A stretch of DNA of 64,000 bases from Fibrobacter sp. (lineage in GTDB: Bacteria > Fibrobacterota > Fibrobacteria > Fibrobacterales > Fibrobacteraceae). The notes beneath the pieces are model-generated. The model made no database searches. It worked only from the letters and a program-made list of their open reading frames with translations, and had not been told where the DNA came from. The translations under genes were made by a program, and so were the position numbers. Location: NCBI GenBank assembly GCA_017530965.1, contig JAFXLS010000042.1, forward strand, positions 1-64,000, read 5' to 3'. Within the stretch, counting starts at the first letter, position 1, and each line of letters begins with the position of its first letter. This document shows, one piece after another, positions 1 to 9,400 of this stretch.

Positions 1-211
1 AATGGACAATGCCGCTGGCAAACTGGTCCTTAATCGCTCAGCAACTATGTATAAGGTTCGAGGACCGGTTTAAAATTTTATAACTTTTACTAAGGAATCA
101 AACAACGGACGATGACACAGTTTGATTTACACTACCCAAATTACGGCCTTCGGCCGACGAATGTTCGCTCGACGACTTATCTTCTTCCGCCTTAGGGCAT
201 GCCGCTCCCGC

Positions 212-238
212 TGTCATGCTGAACTCGGTTCAGCATCG
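212..238. repeat. Short dispersed palindromic repeat
   Basis: The sequence holds a near-perfect palindrome, GCTGAAC TCG GTTCAGC, inside TGTCATGCTGAAC. It lies just beyond the 3' end of the FISUMP lipoprotein gene. It resembles the short intergenic palindromes scattered through many Gram-negative genomes; related elements are seen at 13933-13957 and 50185-50227. That it belongs to one family with these is an inference from the shared AGGATGACA/TGTCATGCT type ends. Confidence 0.5.
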
Positions 239-265
239 GCAATTCCCTCCAGAGAAAAAAGACGG

Positions 266-420
266 TTATTCAACCATTACACAACGAACTGAAAAGCCAT
301 ACTTTTTGTAAACAGCTTGTTTAGAAGATGTTGTTAAAGAGCGTGTTGTATATCCAGCCAAAGCTCCCTCATCTGGATATTTATCCGACTCTACAGGATA
401 AAGCCAGTACGCCTCGTCAT
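266..420 (-). other. Out-of-frame 3' part of FISUMP lipoprotein
   Basis: Read on the minus strand in a shifted frame, this stretch continues the FISUMP domain that is cut short in the gene upstream. It encodes a plausible domain end with the family hallmark KYGFSVRCV and then stops at TAA (266-268). It joins the main frame if the G tract at 451-459 has seven or ten G instead of nine. It has no start or ribosome site of its own, so it is read here as the displaced C-terminus of the neighbouring gene. Confidence 0.75.
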
Positions 421-1311
421 TTACACCATCAAATGAATAATCCCAATTATCCCCCCCCCAAGCAAACTATATCCACTATAGTTCAGTCCACCAAAACTGG
501 TAGCACGCACGCCTTTTGCCCCGGCATCATTCCCATTAGCATGTAAAATAACATAGAAATCATCTTCAGTCAACAAGCGCCAACTATCCGGACAAATGCC
601 TTGGTGATTGGACTTAATCAAGTCAGCACAGCTTTCTGTGTTACAACGACTCGGCAGCAGCATCATTTCAGCCCACTGGTAAAGGCCGCCATATTTATCG
701 CAGTTGGTAGTGTCATTGTCGTAGCAATAGCGTTCTATTTTAGAATCGTTTTTCAGGTCTTCTTCGCCATCAACCATTTCACCAATATTCAAGTTTTCCG
801 CCATCACTGTAACAGAAGCCGGTTTATTATTCTTATCAACACCATTAATCGTCAAATAATAATAGGTTCGACCGTTACGAGTATCTGTAAACTGCTTATA
901 GGCTCCAGTAAGAACACTATCAGAATACAAAGCTTTTCGATGATTATACGGCACATACTCGCTACTACTCGACTTCACCGTTTCAGAAGAGGTAACGCTA
1001 CTGCTCGAAGCCACAACACTCGAAGAAGACTGCTTAACTTCTTCGCTGCTGCTCGACTTCGGCGAGACACTGGAAGAAGACTTCACAGCACTGCTGCTAG
1101 AGTTATCTTTTTTGATGGAAGAACTACTCCTGTCGCCACCAACGGAGCTAGATGAATTTTTCACTGTCGTCGAGGAACTAGATTCGTTTGTCATTTCAAT
1201 CGATGAAGACGATTTCTCGCTCAGGTCCGAAGCAGGCGCGGAGCTACTAGATTCATCGCCACAAGCGACAAACAAAGCGGCAACAGTCAACAACACAAAA
1301 AACTTTTTCAC
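421..1311 (-). CDS. FISUMP-domain lipoprotein, frameshifted
   Basis: A surface lipoprotein. The GTG start at 1311 has an AGGAGG site just upstream. Residues 1-17 form a lipoprotein signal ending in the lipobox FVAC, so Cys17 would be lipidated. Residues about 20-120 are a low-complexity linker with many SSSS runs, typical of Fibrobacter lipoproteins. Residues about 130-280 match the Fibrobacter succinogenes major paralogous domain (AENLN, YCYDNDTTNCDKYGGLYQW, CPDSWRLLTEDDF). The expected C-terminal SVRCV is missing from this frame: a run of nine G at 451-459 throws the frame to an early TAA. The rest of the domain is intact in another frame down to 266. It may be a phase-variable gene, a real frameshift, or a sequencing error in a homopolymer. 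Domain function is not known; surface display is inferred. Confidence 0.85.
   Translation of the reverse strand: MKKFFVLLTVAALFVACGDESSSSAPASDLSEKSSSSIEMTNESSSSTTVKNSSSSVGGDRSSSSIKKDNSSSSAVKSSSSVSPKSSSSEEVKQSSSSVVASSSSVTSSETVKSSSSEYVPYNHRKALYSDSVLTGAYKQFTDTRNGRTYYYLTINGVDKNNKPASVTVMAENLNIGEMVDGEEDLKNDSKIERYCYDNDTTNCDKYGGLYQWAEMMLLPSRCNTESCADLIKSNHQGICPDSWRLLTEDDFYVILHANGNDAGAKGVRATSFGGLNYSGYSLLGGGIIGIIHLMV
451..459. repeat. Nine-base C/G homopolymer at frame break
   Basis: Nine C on the plus strand (nine G in the coding sense) sit at the exact point where the FISUMP reading frame goes out of register. With nine G the protein ends after 14 unrelated residues; with seven or ten G it runs on into a correct FISUMP C-terminus, and with eight G it stops at once. 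Tracts of this kind mutate by slipped-strand pairing. Confidence 0.9.
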
Positions 1312-1346
1312 AGAAGACCTCCTAGAAACCGAAAATTAGAAAAGTA

Positions 1347-1649
1347 TTAATCTAGTTTTGTCGCAAGGTTCATCAGAGTTGCGAAATTGAGCTTGTTGCT
1401 CCTTGCGAATGCAAGAAATTCCTTTTCCTCTTTTGTGACTCGAATCTGAAATTTCAGCGGAGAGGCGAATTTCGTTTTTCTGCCCGCGTTTTCGCGCGCA
1501 CCGCCGTGCCCGAACTTTTTTTCGTAAAGGGCAATGCCCGATTTTTTCAGATATTCTTTTTCCGAGATAATCTTTTCATCTGCAGCGACATCCGATTCTT
1601 TTTTCTTGAATACGAATCCTTCGGAATCTTTCACATAAACATACGGCAT
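1347..1649 (-). CDS. Putative ribbon-helix-helix-type antitoxin
   Basis: A 100-residue basic protein, second gene of a toxin-antitoxin pair. The toxin stop TAG and this ATG are directly adjacent (TAGATG), and its ribosome site AGGAGG lies inside the last codons of the toxin, so translation is probably coupled. Residues about 50-60 hold a glycine/arginine stretch (GGARENAGRK) seen in DNA-contacting proteins, and residues 65-95 (KFQIRVTKEEKEFLAFA) look like the strand and helix of a ribbon-helix-helix fold. It does not look like the HTH antitoxin (HigA) usual for this toxin type. Role as antitoxin and autorepressor is inferred from position. Confidence 0.6.
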   Translation of the reverse strand: MPYVYVKDSEGFVFKKKESDVAADEKIISEKEYLKKSGIALYEKKFGHGGARENAGRKTKFASPLKFQIRVTKEEKEFLAFARSNKLNFATLMNLATKLD

Positions 1650-1946
1650 CTAAACCTCCTTCAATCGCTTTATGGCGAGTTTAATCTTTTCTTTCGGAGT
1701 TTTTTGTGTCTTCTTTACGAAGACAACTCCAATTACAATAATCGCTCCTGCCTTGTACTTAAACAAAGACCGTAGTTCATTCGACTTGATTTCAAAAATT
1801 TCTTTTTGAAGTGGTCTTACACGAACATATTCTAGTCCCTGTTTTTCAATTGTTTCGTACTCCTTGTTCAGAAGTTCTTTCTGAGATTGCTCCAAGGCGT
1901 TAATTTCGGCAGCGGCGGCAGGCAACTTTTCTACAGTGAACTTCAT
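1650..1946 (-). CDS. RelE/HigB-superfamily toxin (Gp49-like)
   Basis: A 98-residue protein of the RelE/ParE superfamily, most like the phage-derived Gp49/HigB branch. The C-terminal block VFVKKTQKTPKEKI followed by a basic helix is the family signature; residues 41-70 contain the preceding strands with the Arg and Leu positions usual for the fold. Known relatives are ribosome-dependent mRNA endonucleases. The toxin comes first and the antitoxin second, the higBA order. A TATATTCT box lies three bases before the ATG, which fits a very short leader. Cleavage activity is inferred from family membership only. Confidence 0.75.
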   Translation of the reverse strand: MKFTVEKLPAAAAEINALEQSQKELLNKEYETIEKQGLEYVRVRPLQKEIFEIKSNELRSLFKYKAGAIIVIGVVFVKKTQKTPKEKIKLAIKRLKEV

Positions 1947-2149
1947 ATTAGAATATAGGTAAAGAGTTTGAATTTGTCAACATATTCAAGTTTTGTGAGT
2001 TATTTTTCTTATTCATATTGTCCTTTTGTTTTTTATGACCTCCTCTTTATATACACGCCAAAAAGGGCTAAAGTGTCTGTTTTTATCCCCTGTTTTTGCT
2101 GAAAAAATTTTTATACCAGAAACGCAAGCAAATCCTTTAAAATCCCTGC

Positions 2150-2178
2150 TTTACAAACGGGTACGAAAAGACGATAAT
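2150..2178 (+). promoter_or_regulatory. Promoter of clpP unit
   Basis: TTTACA (2150-2155), a 17-base spacer and GATAAT (2173-2178) form a sigma70-type promoter about 45 bases before the clpP start. An AAAAGGAT ribosome site follows directly before the ATG. No other promoter of this quality is visible upstream of the clpP-ftsY unit. Confidence 0.55.
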
Positions 2179-2221
2179 ATATTGAATTTTCTAAATTGTA
2201 CCTGAACAAAAAGGATTTATT

Positions 2222-2803
2222 ATGGCAGATTGCAACGAAAAGAAAGAGAACGCCCCTTCCGAGATCATGAAGAAGGCTGAAGAATTCCTTGCCTCCAAGC
2301 GTAAGATTTTCTTGTGGGGCGGTGTCGACGACGAAAGCGCCGAACGCATCGTGAAGGAACTTTTGTACCTGGATTCCTTGAACCACGAAGACATCTATTT
2401 CTTCATCAACAGCCCGGGTGGCGTGATTTCTAGCGGCCTCGCCATTTACGACTGCATGAACGCTATCCAGAGCGATGTGGTCACGGTTTGCTGCGGCCAG
2501 GCAGCCTCCATGGGCGCCGTGCTTTTGACTTCGGGTGCGAAGGGCAAGCGTTATGCTTGGCCGAATGCCCGCATCATGATTCACCAGCCGCTCATTCACG
2601 GTGAAATTGTCGCCCCTGCAAGTGATATCCAGATTCAGGCCGAAGAAATGCTGCGCATCCGTAACATTACGGGCAAGATTCTTGCCGAAACGTCTGGCCA
2701 CACCATGGAAGAAATCGACCGCGACACGGAACGCGACAACTTTATGAGTGCCGAAGAAGCCAAGGCCTACGGCCTGGTCGACAAGGTCGAAAGCATCGTT
2801 TAA
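2222..2803 (+). CDS. clpP: ATP-dependent Clp protease proteolytic subunit
   Basis: The serine peptidase core of the Clp protease, which forms a two-ring barrel and degrades proteins fed in by a Clp ATPase in the cytoplasm. The 193-residue length is normal. The catalytic triad is visible: Ser96 in GQAASMGA, His121 in RIMIHQP and Asp172 in TERDNFMS. The glycine-rich INSPGGVISSG loop that lines the oxyanion side is also present. It is the first gene of a packed unit with ftsY 21 bases downstream; no clpX is next to it here. Confidence 0.96.
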   Translation: MADCNEKKENAPSEIMKKAEEFLASKRKIFLWGGVDDESAERIVKELLYLDSLNHEDIYFFINSPGGVISSGLAIYDCMNAIQSDVVTVCCGQAASMGAVLLTSGAKGKRYAWPNARIMIHQPLIHGEIVAPASDIQIQAEEMLRIRNITGKILAETSGHTMEEIDRDTERDNFMSAEEAKAYGLVDKVESIV

Positions 2804-2824
2804 CGATTTTACGGAAATTTTCGA

Positions 2825-3748
2825 ATGGGACTTTTTTCTGCCATTAAGAGTGGCCTTGCCAAGACCCGCGACGCCTTGATGGGCGAACTCAAGGGTATTG
2901 TCGGTGCAGGCAAAATTACAGACGACACTCTTGAGGAACTCGAAGAACACTTGATCAAGGCCGACGTGGGCGTCGAAGCTGCGTTCCTCTTGACGGATGC
3001 TTTGCGCGAACAGGCCTTGGGCAAGTCGCTGACGACTGAACAGGTGCTTGACATTATGCGGAACGAAGCGGAACGCCTGCTCAAGGATCCGCCGCCGTTT
3101 GAACTCAAGGGCAAGCCGCACGTTGTACTTGTGATTGGCGTGAACGGCGCCGGTAAAACGACTACGATCGGTAAACTTGCCGCCCGCCTTAAAGACGAAG
3201 GCAAGAAGGTGATGATTGCGGCCTGCGATACGTTCCGTGCAGCAGCCATCGATCAGCTTGAAACCTGGGCCGAACGCTCGGGGGCCGAATTCGTTAAGCA
3301 TCAGGAAGGTTCTGACCCTGCGGCTGTGGCGTTCGATGCTTGCAATGCGGCAGTGGCCCGCGGCTGCGACGTGGTACTGATCGATACCGCCGGCCGTCTG
3401 CACAACAAAGACTACTTGATGGAAGAACTCAAGAAGATTGTCCGCGTCATCAAGAAGGTAAGCCCCGACATGCCGCACGACATGTGGCTTGTAATCGACG
3501 GCAACACCGGACAGAATACCATCAACCAGACGAAGATTTTCAACCAGAGTTTCCCGCTCACCGGCCTTGTGGTGACCAAGCTCGACGGTACGGCCCGTGG
3601 CGGCGCCGTGCTCTCGATTGCAAGCTCGCTCCAGATTCCTATCCGCTGGATTGGCATGGGTGAACGTATCGACCAGCTGGTGCCTTTCAGCAAGGCCGAA
3701 TATGTAGAAGGCCTTTTCGAAAACGCTCTGGAAGAAAACGAGCAGTAA
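2825..3748 (+). CDS. ftsY: Signal recognition particle receptor FtsY
   Basis: The SRP receptor GTPase, which docks ribosomes translating membrane proteins at the inner membrane. It is 307 residues and has only the N and G domains: helical N domain at residues 1-90, then the G domain with P-loop GVNGAGKTTT (105-114), DTFRAAA, LIDTAGR and the TKLDGTARGG motif. The long acidic N-terminal A domain of E. coli FtsY is absent, as in many bacteria. The C-terminal GERIDQLVPF is typical of FtsY and separates it from Ffh. It follows clpP by 21 bases and runs into a lipoprotein gene five bases later. Confidence 0.96.
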   Translation: MGLFSAIKSGLAKTRDALMGELKGIVGAGKITDDTLEELEEHLIKADVGVEAAFLLTDALREQALGKSLTTEQVLDIMRNEAERLLKDPPPFELKGKPHVVLVIGVNGAGKTTTIGKLAARLKDEGKKVMIAACDTFRAAAIDQLETWAERSGAEFVKHQEGSDPAAVAFDACNAAVARGCDVVLIDTAGRLHNKDYLMEELKKIVRVIKKVSPDMPHDMWLVIDGNTGQNTINQTKIFNQSFPLTGLVVTKLDGTARGGAVLSIASSLQIPIRWIGMGERIDQLVPFSKAEYVEGLFENALEENEQ

Positions 3749-3753
3749 GATAG

Positions 3754-4203
3754 GTGTCTATGGCTTTAGTCGAAAACAAGACGATGGGGGCGCGTGCGGT
3801 TTTGGCCGTTGCGCTTCTTTTGTTTTCTGTTTTCAGCATGGTCGGCTGTAGCGGCGAAGTCTCCGTCGACCAGAAATTCGTAGACTTGTATGTAGAGATG
3901 CGTGTCATAGACATGACCTACGGCAAGGATGCACCGATGGGTCGCTTGGTGCGTCAAGACGCCTTGAAGGCTGCAGGCTACACCCGTGAAAAGTTCCTGG
4001 CAAAGACTGACGAAATATTGAATGACGAACGTCAGTGGGTGCCCTTTCAGAAAGCGGTTAACGCTCGCCTTGATACGCTGTTGGCTCCTCCACCCGAAAA
4101 CGCTGTGGCCGCAGACACTTCTGCGAAAAAGCCTCCTGTAAACATATCGCCGAGTCGAAAGGTGATGCCTCAAATGCCCGCGCATAAAGGAGGAGTACGT
4201 TGA
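3754..4203 (+). CDS. Small lipoprotein, unknown function
   Basis: A 149-residue lipoprotein read from GTG 3754; ATG 3760 is an equally possible start. A hydrophobic segment ends in the lipobox SMVGC. The body (VDQKFVDLYVEMRVIDMTYG) is predicted helical and resembles the DUF4296-like small lipoproteins of FCB-group bacteria, though I cannot confirm that family. The Pro/Ala-rich tail looks disordered. Its end overlaps the start of the thioredoxin-like gene by four bases (TTGA), so the two are probably made together. Confidence 0.8.
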   Translation: MSMALVENKTMGARAVLAVALLLFSVFSMVGCSGEVSVDQKFVDLYVEMRVIDMTYGKDAPMGRLVRQDALKAAGYTREKFLAKTDEILNDERQWVPFQKAVNARLDTLLAPPPENAVAADTSAKKPPVNISPSRKVMPQMPAHKGGVR

Positions 4204-4697
4204 TTTTACGTTTGTTGACGCTTGTCGCACTTTGCGTGCCGGCCACTTTTGCAGCGCCCTTGAATGATGCGGTTCCCGCAAAAAAAGCTTTGCCTAAATC
4301 GACGGTTCACTGGATGAGCTACGAGACGGCCTTGGAAAAAGCAAAGAACGGCCCGAAGCTGATATTTGTGGATTTGTATGCGGACTGGTGCATTCCATGC
4401 CGTGTAATGGATGCGAATGTATATAGCGACCCCACGGTATCTTCGCTTTTGAATACCCGCTTTTATGCCGTTAAGCTTAACGCCGATTCGCAGGATTCCA
4501 TTATGTGCGATGGCCAAAAGAAGACGGTGCAACGTTGCTATTTTGATGTGTGGGAACTGAATGCGCTTCCTGCTTTTGTGCTTGTGGCTCCCAAGGGCAT
4601 GAGCATTTTGACGGTGACTGATTCCATGTCGCCGCAAGAGTTGCAGTACATGTTATACCAGTTCCTTGAAAAAGAGAAGGAGTGGATGGCTCGATGA
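4200..4697 (+). CDS. Periplasmic thioredoxin-like protein
   Basis: A secreted thioredoxin-fold protein, 165 residues. A signal peptide (residues 1-18, ending ATFA) leads into the fold, with the redox motif WCIPC at about residues 63-67 preceded by DLYAD, as in the thioredoxin_7/DsbD C-terminal type. Two more Cys lie in the middle of the fold (MCDG and QRCYF). The cis-Pro is in ALPAFVLV. The start is TTG at 4200, chosen because a strong AAAGGAGGAG site lies just before it and it overlaps the upstream stop by four bases. It may receive electrons from the DsbD-like protein encoded at 48292; that link is inferred. Confidence 0.85.
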   Translation: MILRLLTLVALCVPATFAAPLNDAVPAKKALPKSTVHWMSYETALEKAKNGPKLIFVDLYADWCIPCRVMDANVYSDPTVSSLLNTRFYAVKLNADSQDSIMCDGQKKTVQRCYFDVWELNALPAFVLVAPKGMSILTVTDSMSPQELQYMLYQFLEKEKEWMAR

Positions 4698-5845
4698 ACG
4701 AACAATTCCTTTTTTACGCACAAATCGTCTTTTGGCTGATGATTTTCTTGCTGGTACATTGCTACCTGCTGTTCCCGATGACACTCCCCTTCGTAAGCGA
4801 AATCTTCAAGCGCCGCAAGTCACCGGAACAAGGCAATGCCGAACTGCCCACGGTGTCGATTCTTATTTCGGCCTACAACGAAGAGGCGGTAATTGAGCGC
4901 AAGATTCAAAATATTCTGGAACTCGATTACCCCAAGGACAAGCTGGAAGTCTTGATTGGTGACGACGGCTCTGCTGACAAAACCGCCGAAATCATCGCCC
5001 GCTATGAATCGCAGGGAATTACGCTGGTGAAGGCCCCGAAGAATGCAGGCAAGGCCGCCATGCTGAACCGTTTGAACAAGATTGCGAAAAACGACATCTT
5101 GCTCTTCTGCGATGCAAATACGATGTTCTTCCCGAATGTGGTGCGCAAGCTCGTGATCCCCTTCCGGGATAAGAAAATCGGTTGCGCCTGCGGTCACCTG
5201 ATTCTTTCGGACAAGAGCGGTTCTACGCTGGGACGTGGCGAAAGCTCTTACTGGGATCTGGAATCTGAAATCAAGAAGTTCGAAGGTGTTCTCGACATGC
5301 TGATTGGCGGTAACGGAGCTCTTTATGCCATTCGCCGAGAACTGTATACGGAACTGCCGGTCAAGAAGAGCGTCATGGACGACTTCTTCGTGACAACCAA
5401 GGTTCTTGAAAAAGGTTTCTACTGCACCTTCGTAACAAGCGCCATCGGTACCGAACAGACTTCCAAGGAATCCAGCGGTGAATTCCGCCGCAAGGTGCGT
5501 ATCGGCCGTGCGAATTTCAACTTCTTGTTCTCTTACTTGCCGCTGTTGAATCCGCTGCACCCGTTGCTCGCTTACTTGTTCTTCTCGCACAAGATTCTGC
5601 GCTGGTTCTCGCCGCACATCTTGATTCTCTTGTTCGCGGCCAACGCCTGCTTACTTACTAGCGGAATCTTCTATCAGATTTCTTTCGGCGCAATGACGCT
5701 TGCGTTCTTGGTGGCCTTGCTTAAGATTGTCCCGAGCGGTTACTATTTCCTTTCGATGAACTACGCTATGCTTAAAGGTTTCTTTATGGCCTTCAAGCCC
5801 GAAAAGAGCGGCGGCTGGGCTCGAGAAGCCCGCAGCGACGAGTAA
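4694..5845 (+). CDS. Family 2 glycosyltransferase, membrane-bound
   Basis: A processive-type GT2 enzyme of the inner membrane that moves sugars from nucleotide donors onto a glycan or lipid. An N-terminal membrane helix is followed by the GT-A domain: VSILISAYNEE, IGDDGSADKT, DANTMF as the metal-binding DxD-like site, an acceptor-region GGNGALYAIRR, and a (Q/R)xxRW-like RRKVRIGRANF stretch. Three C-terminal membrane segments follow (about residues 285-365). The ATG at 4694 overlaps the previous stop (ATGA); a GTG at 4682 would add four residues. Substrate cannot be told from the sequence. It ends the clpP-ftsY unit. Confidence 0.88.
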   Translation: MNEQFLFYAQIVFWLMIFLLVHCYLLFPMTLPFVSEIFKRRKSPEQGNAELPTVSILISAYNEEAVIERKIQNILELDYPKDKLEVLIGDDGSADKTAEIIARYESQGITLVKAPKNAGKAAMLNRLNKIAKNDILLFCDANTMFFPNVVRKLVIPFRDKKIGCACGHLILSDKSGSTLGRGESSYWDLESEIKKFEGVLDMLIGGNGALYAIRRELYTELPVKKSVMDDFFVTTKVLEKGFYCTFVTSAIGTEQTSKESSGEFRRKVRIGRANFNFLFSYLPLLNPLHPLLAYLFFSHKILRWFSPHILILLFAANACLLTSGIFYQISFGAMTLAFLVALLKIVPSGYYFLSMNYAMLKGFFMAFKPEKSGGWAREARSDE

Positions 5846-5895
5846 TATTGGTAGGAAGTAGACAGGGTGTCTTTCTTTTGAGTTATATTGTAGGT

Positions 5896-6354
5896 ATGAA
5901 AAAGACTTTCTCTGCCATCTTGTTTGCTTTAGCGTTCGCCGTTGTGCCGGCGAATGCGTTTACCATGGACGTGCAGGGTGGCGTAGTGAATCACGTAAGT
6001 GACATCGGATCTTTCAATCTGAACGTTTATGGCCACTTGTGGTATCCCATCGATCAGATGCTCTTTTTCGGCATCGGTTCGGGTTACCAGGAAATTGACA
6101 ACGTGAGCCTGATTCCCGTTTCGGGCAGCGTCTGGATTCGTCTACCGATCGGTAGCCGCACGCTTCCCGTGGCTACGGGCGATTGGGGCTATCTGTTCGG
6201 TTCTAACCACCAAATGTTCTGGCGCGCCGGCGGCGGTTTCGACATCAAGAATGGAGACTACTCGTCAATTTTGATCATGGGCGGCTACCAGTTCCTTGAT
6301 CATGAAGGCAAAGGTTATGCCTACGTGCAAGCCGGCATCCTAATCGAGTTATAG
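5896..6354 (+). CDS. Small outer-membrane beta-barrel-like protein
   Basis: A 152-residue exported protein. The ATG at 5896 is preferred because it is followed at once by a clear signal peptide (MKKTFSAILFALAFAVVPANA); the frame is open a further 16 codons upstream without signal character. The mature part alternates polar and hydrophobic residues with many Gly and aromatic residues (GIGSGYQEI, MFWRAGGGFDI, ILIMGGYQFL), which suggests a small eight-strand-type barrel. The function is unknown. A TATATTG box lies just before the start, so it may have its own promoter after the GT2 gene. Confidence 0.75.
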   Translation: MKKTFSAILFALAFAVVPANAFTMDVQGGVVNHVSDIGSFNLNVYGHLWYPIDQMLFFGIGSGYQEIDNVSLIPVSGSVWIRLPIGSRTLPVATGDWGYLFGSNHQMFWRAGGGFDIKNGDYSSILIMGGYQFLDHEGKGYAYVQAGILIEL

Positions 6355-6370
6355 CAAGCTTTTTCAGCAA

Positions 6371-6400
6371 AAAAATCCCTGATAAACAGGGATTTTTTTT
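6371..6400. terminator. Bidirectional terminator
   Basis: AAAATCCCTG, loop ATAAA, CAGGGATTTTTTTT. It lies between two convergent genes and has A and T tracts on both sides, so it can end transcripts from the small barrel gene (plus) and from the giant surface-protein gene (minus). Confidence 0.9.
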
Positions 6401-6426
6401 GTGGAATAATTTCGTGCCGCGGCTTT

Positions 6427-9400
6427 TTATTTCACCACAATTTTCTTGGCTTGCTGTTCGGAGCCTGCGCGGACGCGGAGCATGTACAGACCCGTTTGCG
6501 GAGCGTCCAGCACCAATGCGTTGGAACCGTCCAACGTCTTGGCCGTGACCGTAGACATCACGTGCCCCTTCATGTCCAGAATATCGACGCGGGCATTGGT
6601 GCCGGCAAGGCCTTCGGAAGCTTCAAAGGACACACGCAGCTGGTTTCCGAGCCTTGCCATGCGCAGGCCCTTGAGCGTATTCTGAGCAACTACACGGGCT
6701 GCAGGCGCCACGCGCACCGTCGCCATTTTGGCTGTCGACTTCAGATAGACCTTGAGCGGCACGCCATTCTGCATTTCGGTCGTATTGCCATCAACCGTCA
6801 CAAATACGCGGAAACCAAAATCCTTGATACCATCGATACCGTCAAAGCTCAGGTAACCAATGCGGTCACTGGACGCCGACAAGGCAATGGTCCATTCCAT
6901 TTCATCAGATGCTTCCTTAATAGACTTTGCAAGAGCACGCTTTCCATCGACAATAGAAAGGTTCACATGGTCAGCCATGCTTTCGGGAGGCTCCTCGGTT
7001 GTCAACGGATTCAAGCCGGCACCCAGAATGTTCCAGGAATCCTGCTTGCCATTCTTGTCCAAAAGCTTGGCCTGCAATGTCCAACGGTCTTTAGTCTTTG
7101 ACTTCGCAAGAGACCGAGACTTTTCGACAGCCTTGGATTCACCCTTGAACGCCGGAGCTGCAGAAACCTTCCACTTGGTATCCTTGGAAACCTGAACCCA
7201 CACCGCTTCATAAGGGCCAATTTCCTCGAACATCGGATCATATTGGCCGGTCGTGGTATTCCAGCTCCAGAATAGTACATCCGGATTTTCATCGATATCC
7301 TTGGCCGCATCCGGGTAGTTCGCAAACAGGTTCACGGCCCAACCATGAGGGTTTGCAACCATATTCCAACCCGAGTTTGCTTTATCCAGTTCCCAGACAA
7401 AGTCTTCGCCTTCATCATCGATTTCATCGCGCAGCGGAAGCGGGCGACCTTCCAGCGAGTTGTACCACACACCACGAGTTGCATCCAACGAATCGTTCTT
7501 GGTCAGCTGCTTATATTGCCAGAATTCACCCGTACCATATTCATCCCACCAATAGAATACCTGGTCGCCATCCCATGTAACCGCGGACATATCCACCGCC
7601 GAAAGCGAAAGCATCTGCCAGCTATCCGCCGCAATAGAAGATATTACAGGATCGACCGAGATTTCTCTACTGAAATTCTCTTTCACACCGGTCTTGTCTT
7701 CGAGAGTCACAACCATCCTGTAGTTACCCGGCTTCTTCATGCGGAAAACAAAGGTCGTATCAAAGCCCATGGCAATAGAATCACCAAATACAGATTGAGT
7801 GACAATCGAATCCTTTACAATATCAACAACCTGCACCTTTGCAGAGACCTTGCGCCGAACTTCAAAATCGCTAGCCGTAAAGCTCAACTTGAACATGCTG
7901 CCGGTACTATCCAAGCGAGCCCTCGCAAAATCAAGCTTTGTCTTGTTTTTCCAGCCAAAGTAAGCCTTGAGAGTCACATTGTCCAAAATCTCAGGCATGT
8001 AGTCACCCACATGGAGTACCGTGTCAACATTGCCATCACGCATCACCACCAGAGAATCTAGTACGTAAACAGAGGTGTCTGCACCCATCGCCCGCACCCT
8101 AAAGTTGCGACCATTCAATTCCATGGGAACAAACATGGTTCCCTCTTCGGTAAAGCGGCGTTCAATGGTCTTGTCCTTATCGCCTTCAGCAAACCAGATA
8201 CTTCCATTTTCCTGTTCAACAGCTAACTTCATAAAGGCACCGGCACAGCTGTCAAGATTCGTGGTCCACTTGGCATAAAGCAGTTCACGGACATCAACTC
8301 CCTGGCTCCTGCCCTTTGCACGCAATTTGCTCAGCAAGTCCTTATCAATCACGGTGAGCAACTCATCGGATTCCGGATCGGTTGTCCAACCAGCCAGGCA
8401 TTTTTCGGCATTGTAGACAATCGTCGGAAGCACCATGGCGGAATCCGGATTGTCGCTAGTCAATTCCTCGGTCCAATCGCTACCGAAGAACACCGAATCC
8501 TTGGAATTTTCATCCAAAGCAACACGGACAGAAGAAATACCGGCTGCAACCGAGAGCCAAAAGTCTTTCTGTCCCGGTTCTATGTTGAACATTTCATCTT
8601 CAGCAATGCGCATTAAAGTATCACCATCGGCATCAACACCATAAATGGAATCATTCACACTAAAGCCTTCCGAAGGGACAAACTTAAATCCGATTTCTCG
8701 TGTAAACGTGGGTATTTCAAGTCCATCTTTTCCCACATCAAACCAAACCGTATCTTCTTCATCCTTCATAACATAATAGACTTTAAAGACCCCATAATCA
8801 TCCATTTTCGAAGCAACCGTAAATTTTTCTTGCGTGCAGCTTTCATCCCATACTGCATACACCTGAACCTCATCTGTATAACCACTGCTTTCAAGCAACT
8901 TCAACAAGCTGTAATCCACCCTTTCATAGATATTTTGGGAATCGTCAGCCGAAAGAGTCCATCCGCTGATACACGCATCTGTACGACCATAGTACTCGTA
9001 ATTCCGCAAATCACCGCCATACAGATACGACACAAAATTTCCCTTACGGCCAGCAATCGCAAACGAAGTGTAGAAGACATTGGCATCCGTATTATCATTA
9101 TAGACAAAGAAATATTTACCCTTAAGCATCGGAGCCTTAATTATCACATTTGCATTTGGTGTAATAACATCATTCTGAACAGTACTCCACGCATCCGTTG
9201 CAGAGGCTCGATATGCAAATGGCACATTTGCCGTATCCAGCTTGTAGTCATATTCAGCATCTTCGGTCATATAGAAATACAATCTAAACGAAATATCATC
9301 ATAAGCAGGTATTTCTAAGCCATCTTTGGCATCAACCGCGAACGCATTCATGTCCCAACTGACTAACATTTGTTCCATATCACCAGCATAAAGATTCCAA

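Noticed and set aside
2-73. A short open frame at the left edge (MDNAAGKLVLNRSATMYKV...) that might be the end of a secreted protein.
   Set aside because: Only 23 codons, no clear T9SS or other domain pattern, and a start codon by chance at base 2; not enough to call.
2111-3478. A 455-codon open frame on the minus strand over clpP and ftsY.
   Set aside because: Shadow of the real plus-strand genes, which have full catalytic motifs; the antisense protein has no recognisable domain.
2825-3748. The GTPase gene could be ffh.
   Set aside because: No C-terminal Met-rich M domain, and length and the GERIDQL motif fit FtsY.
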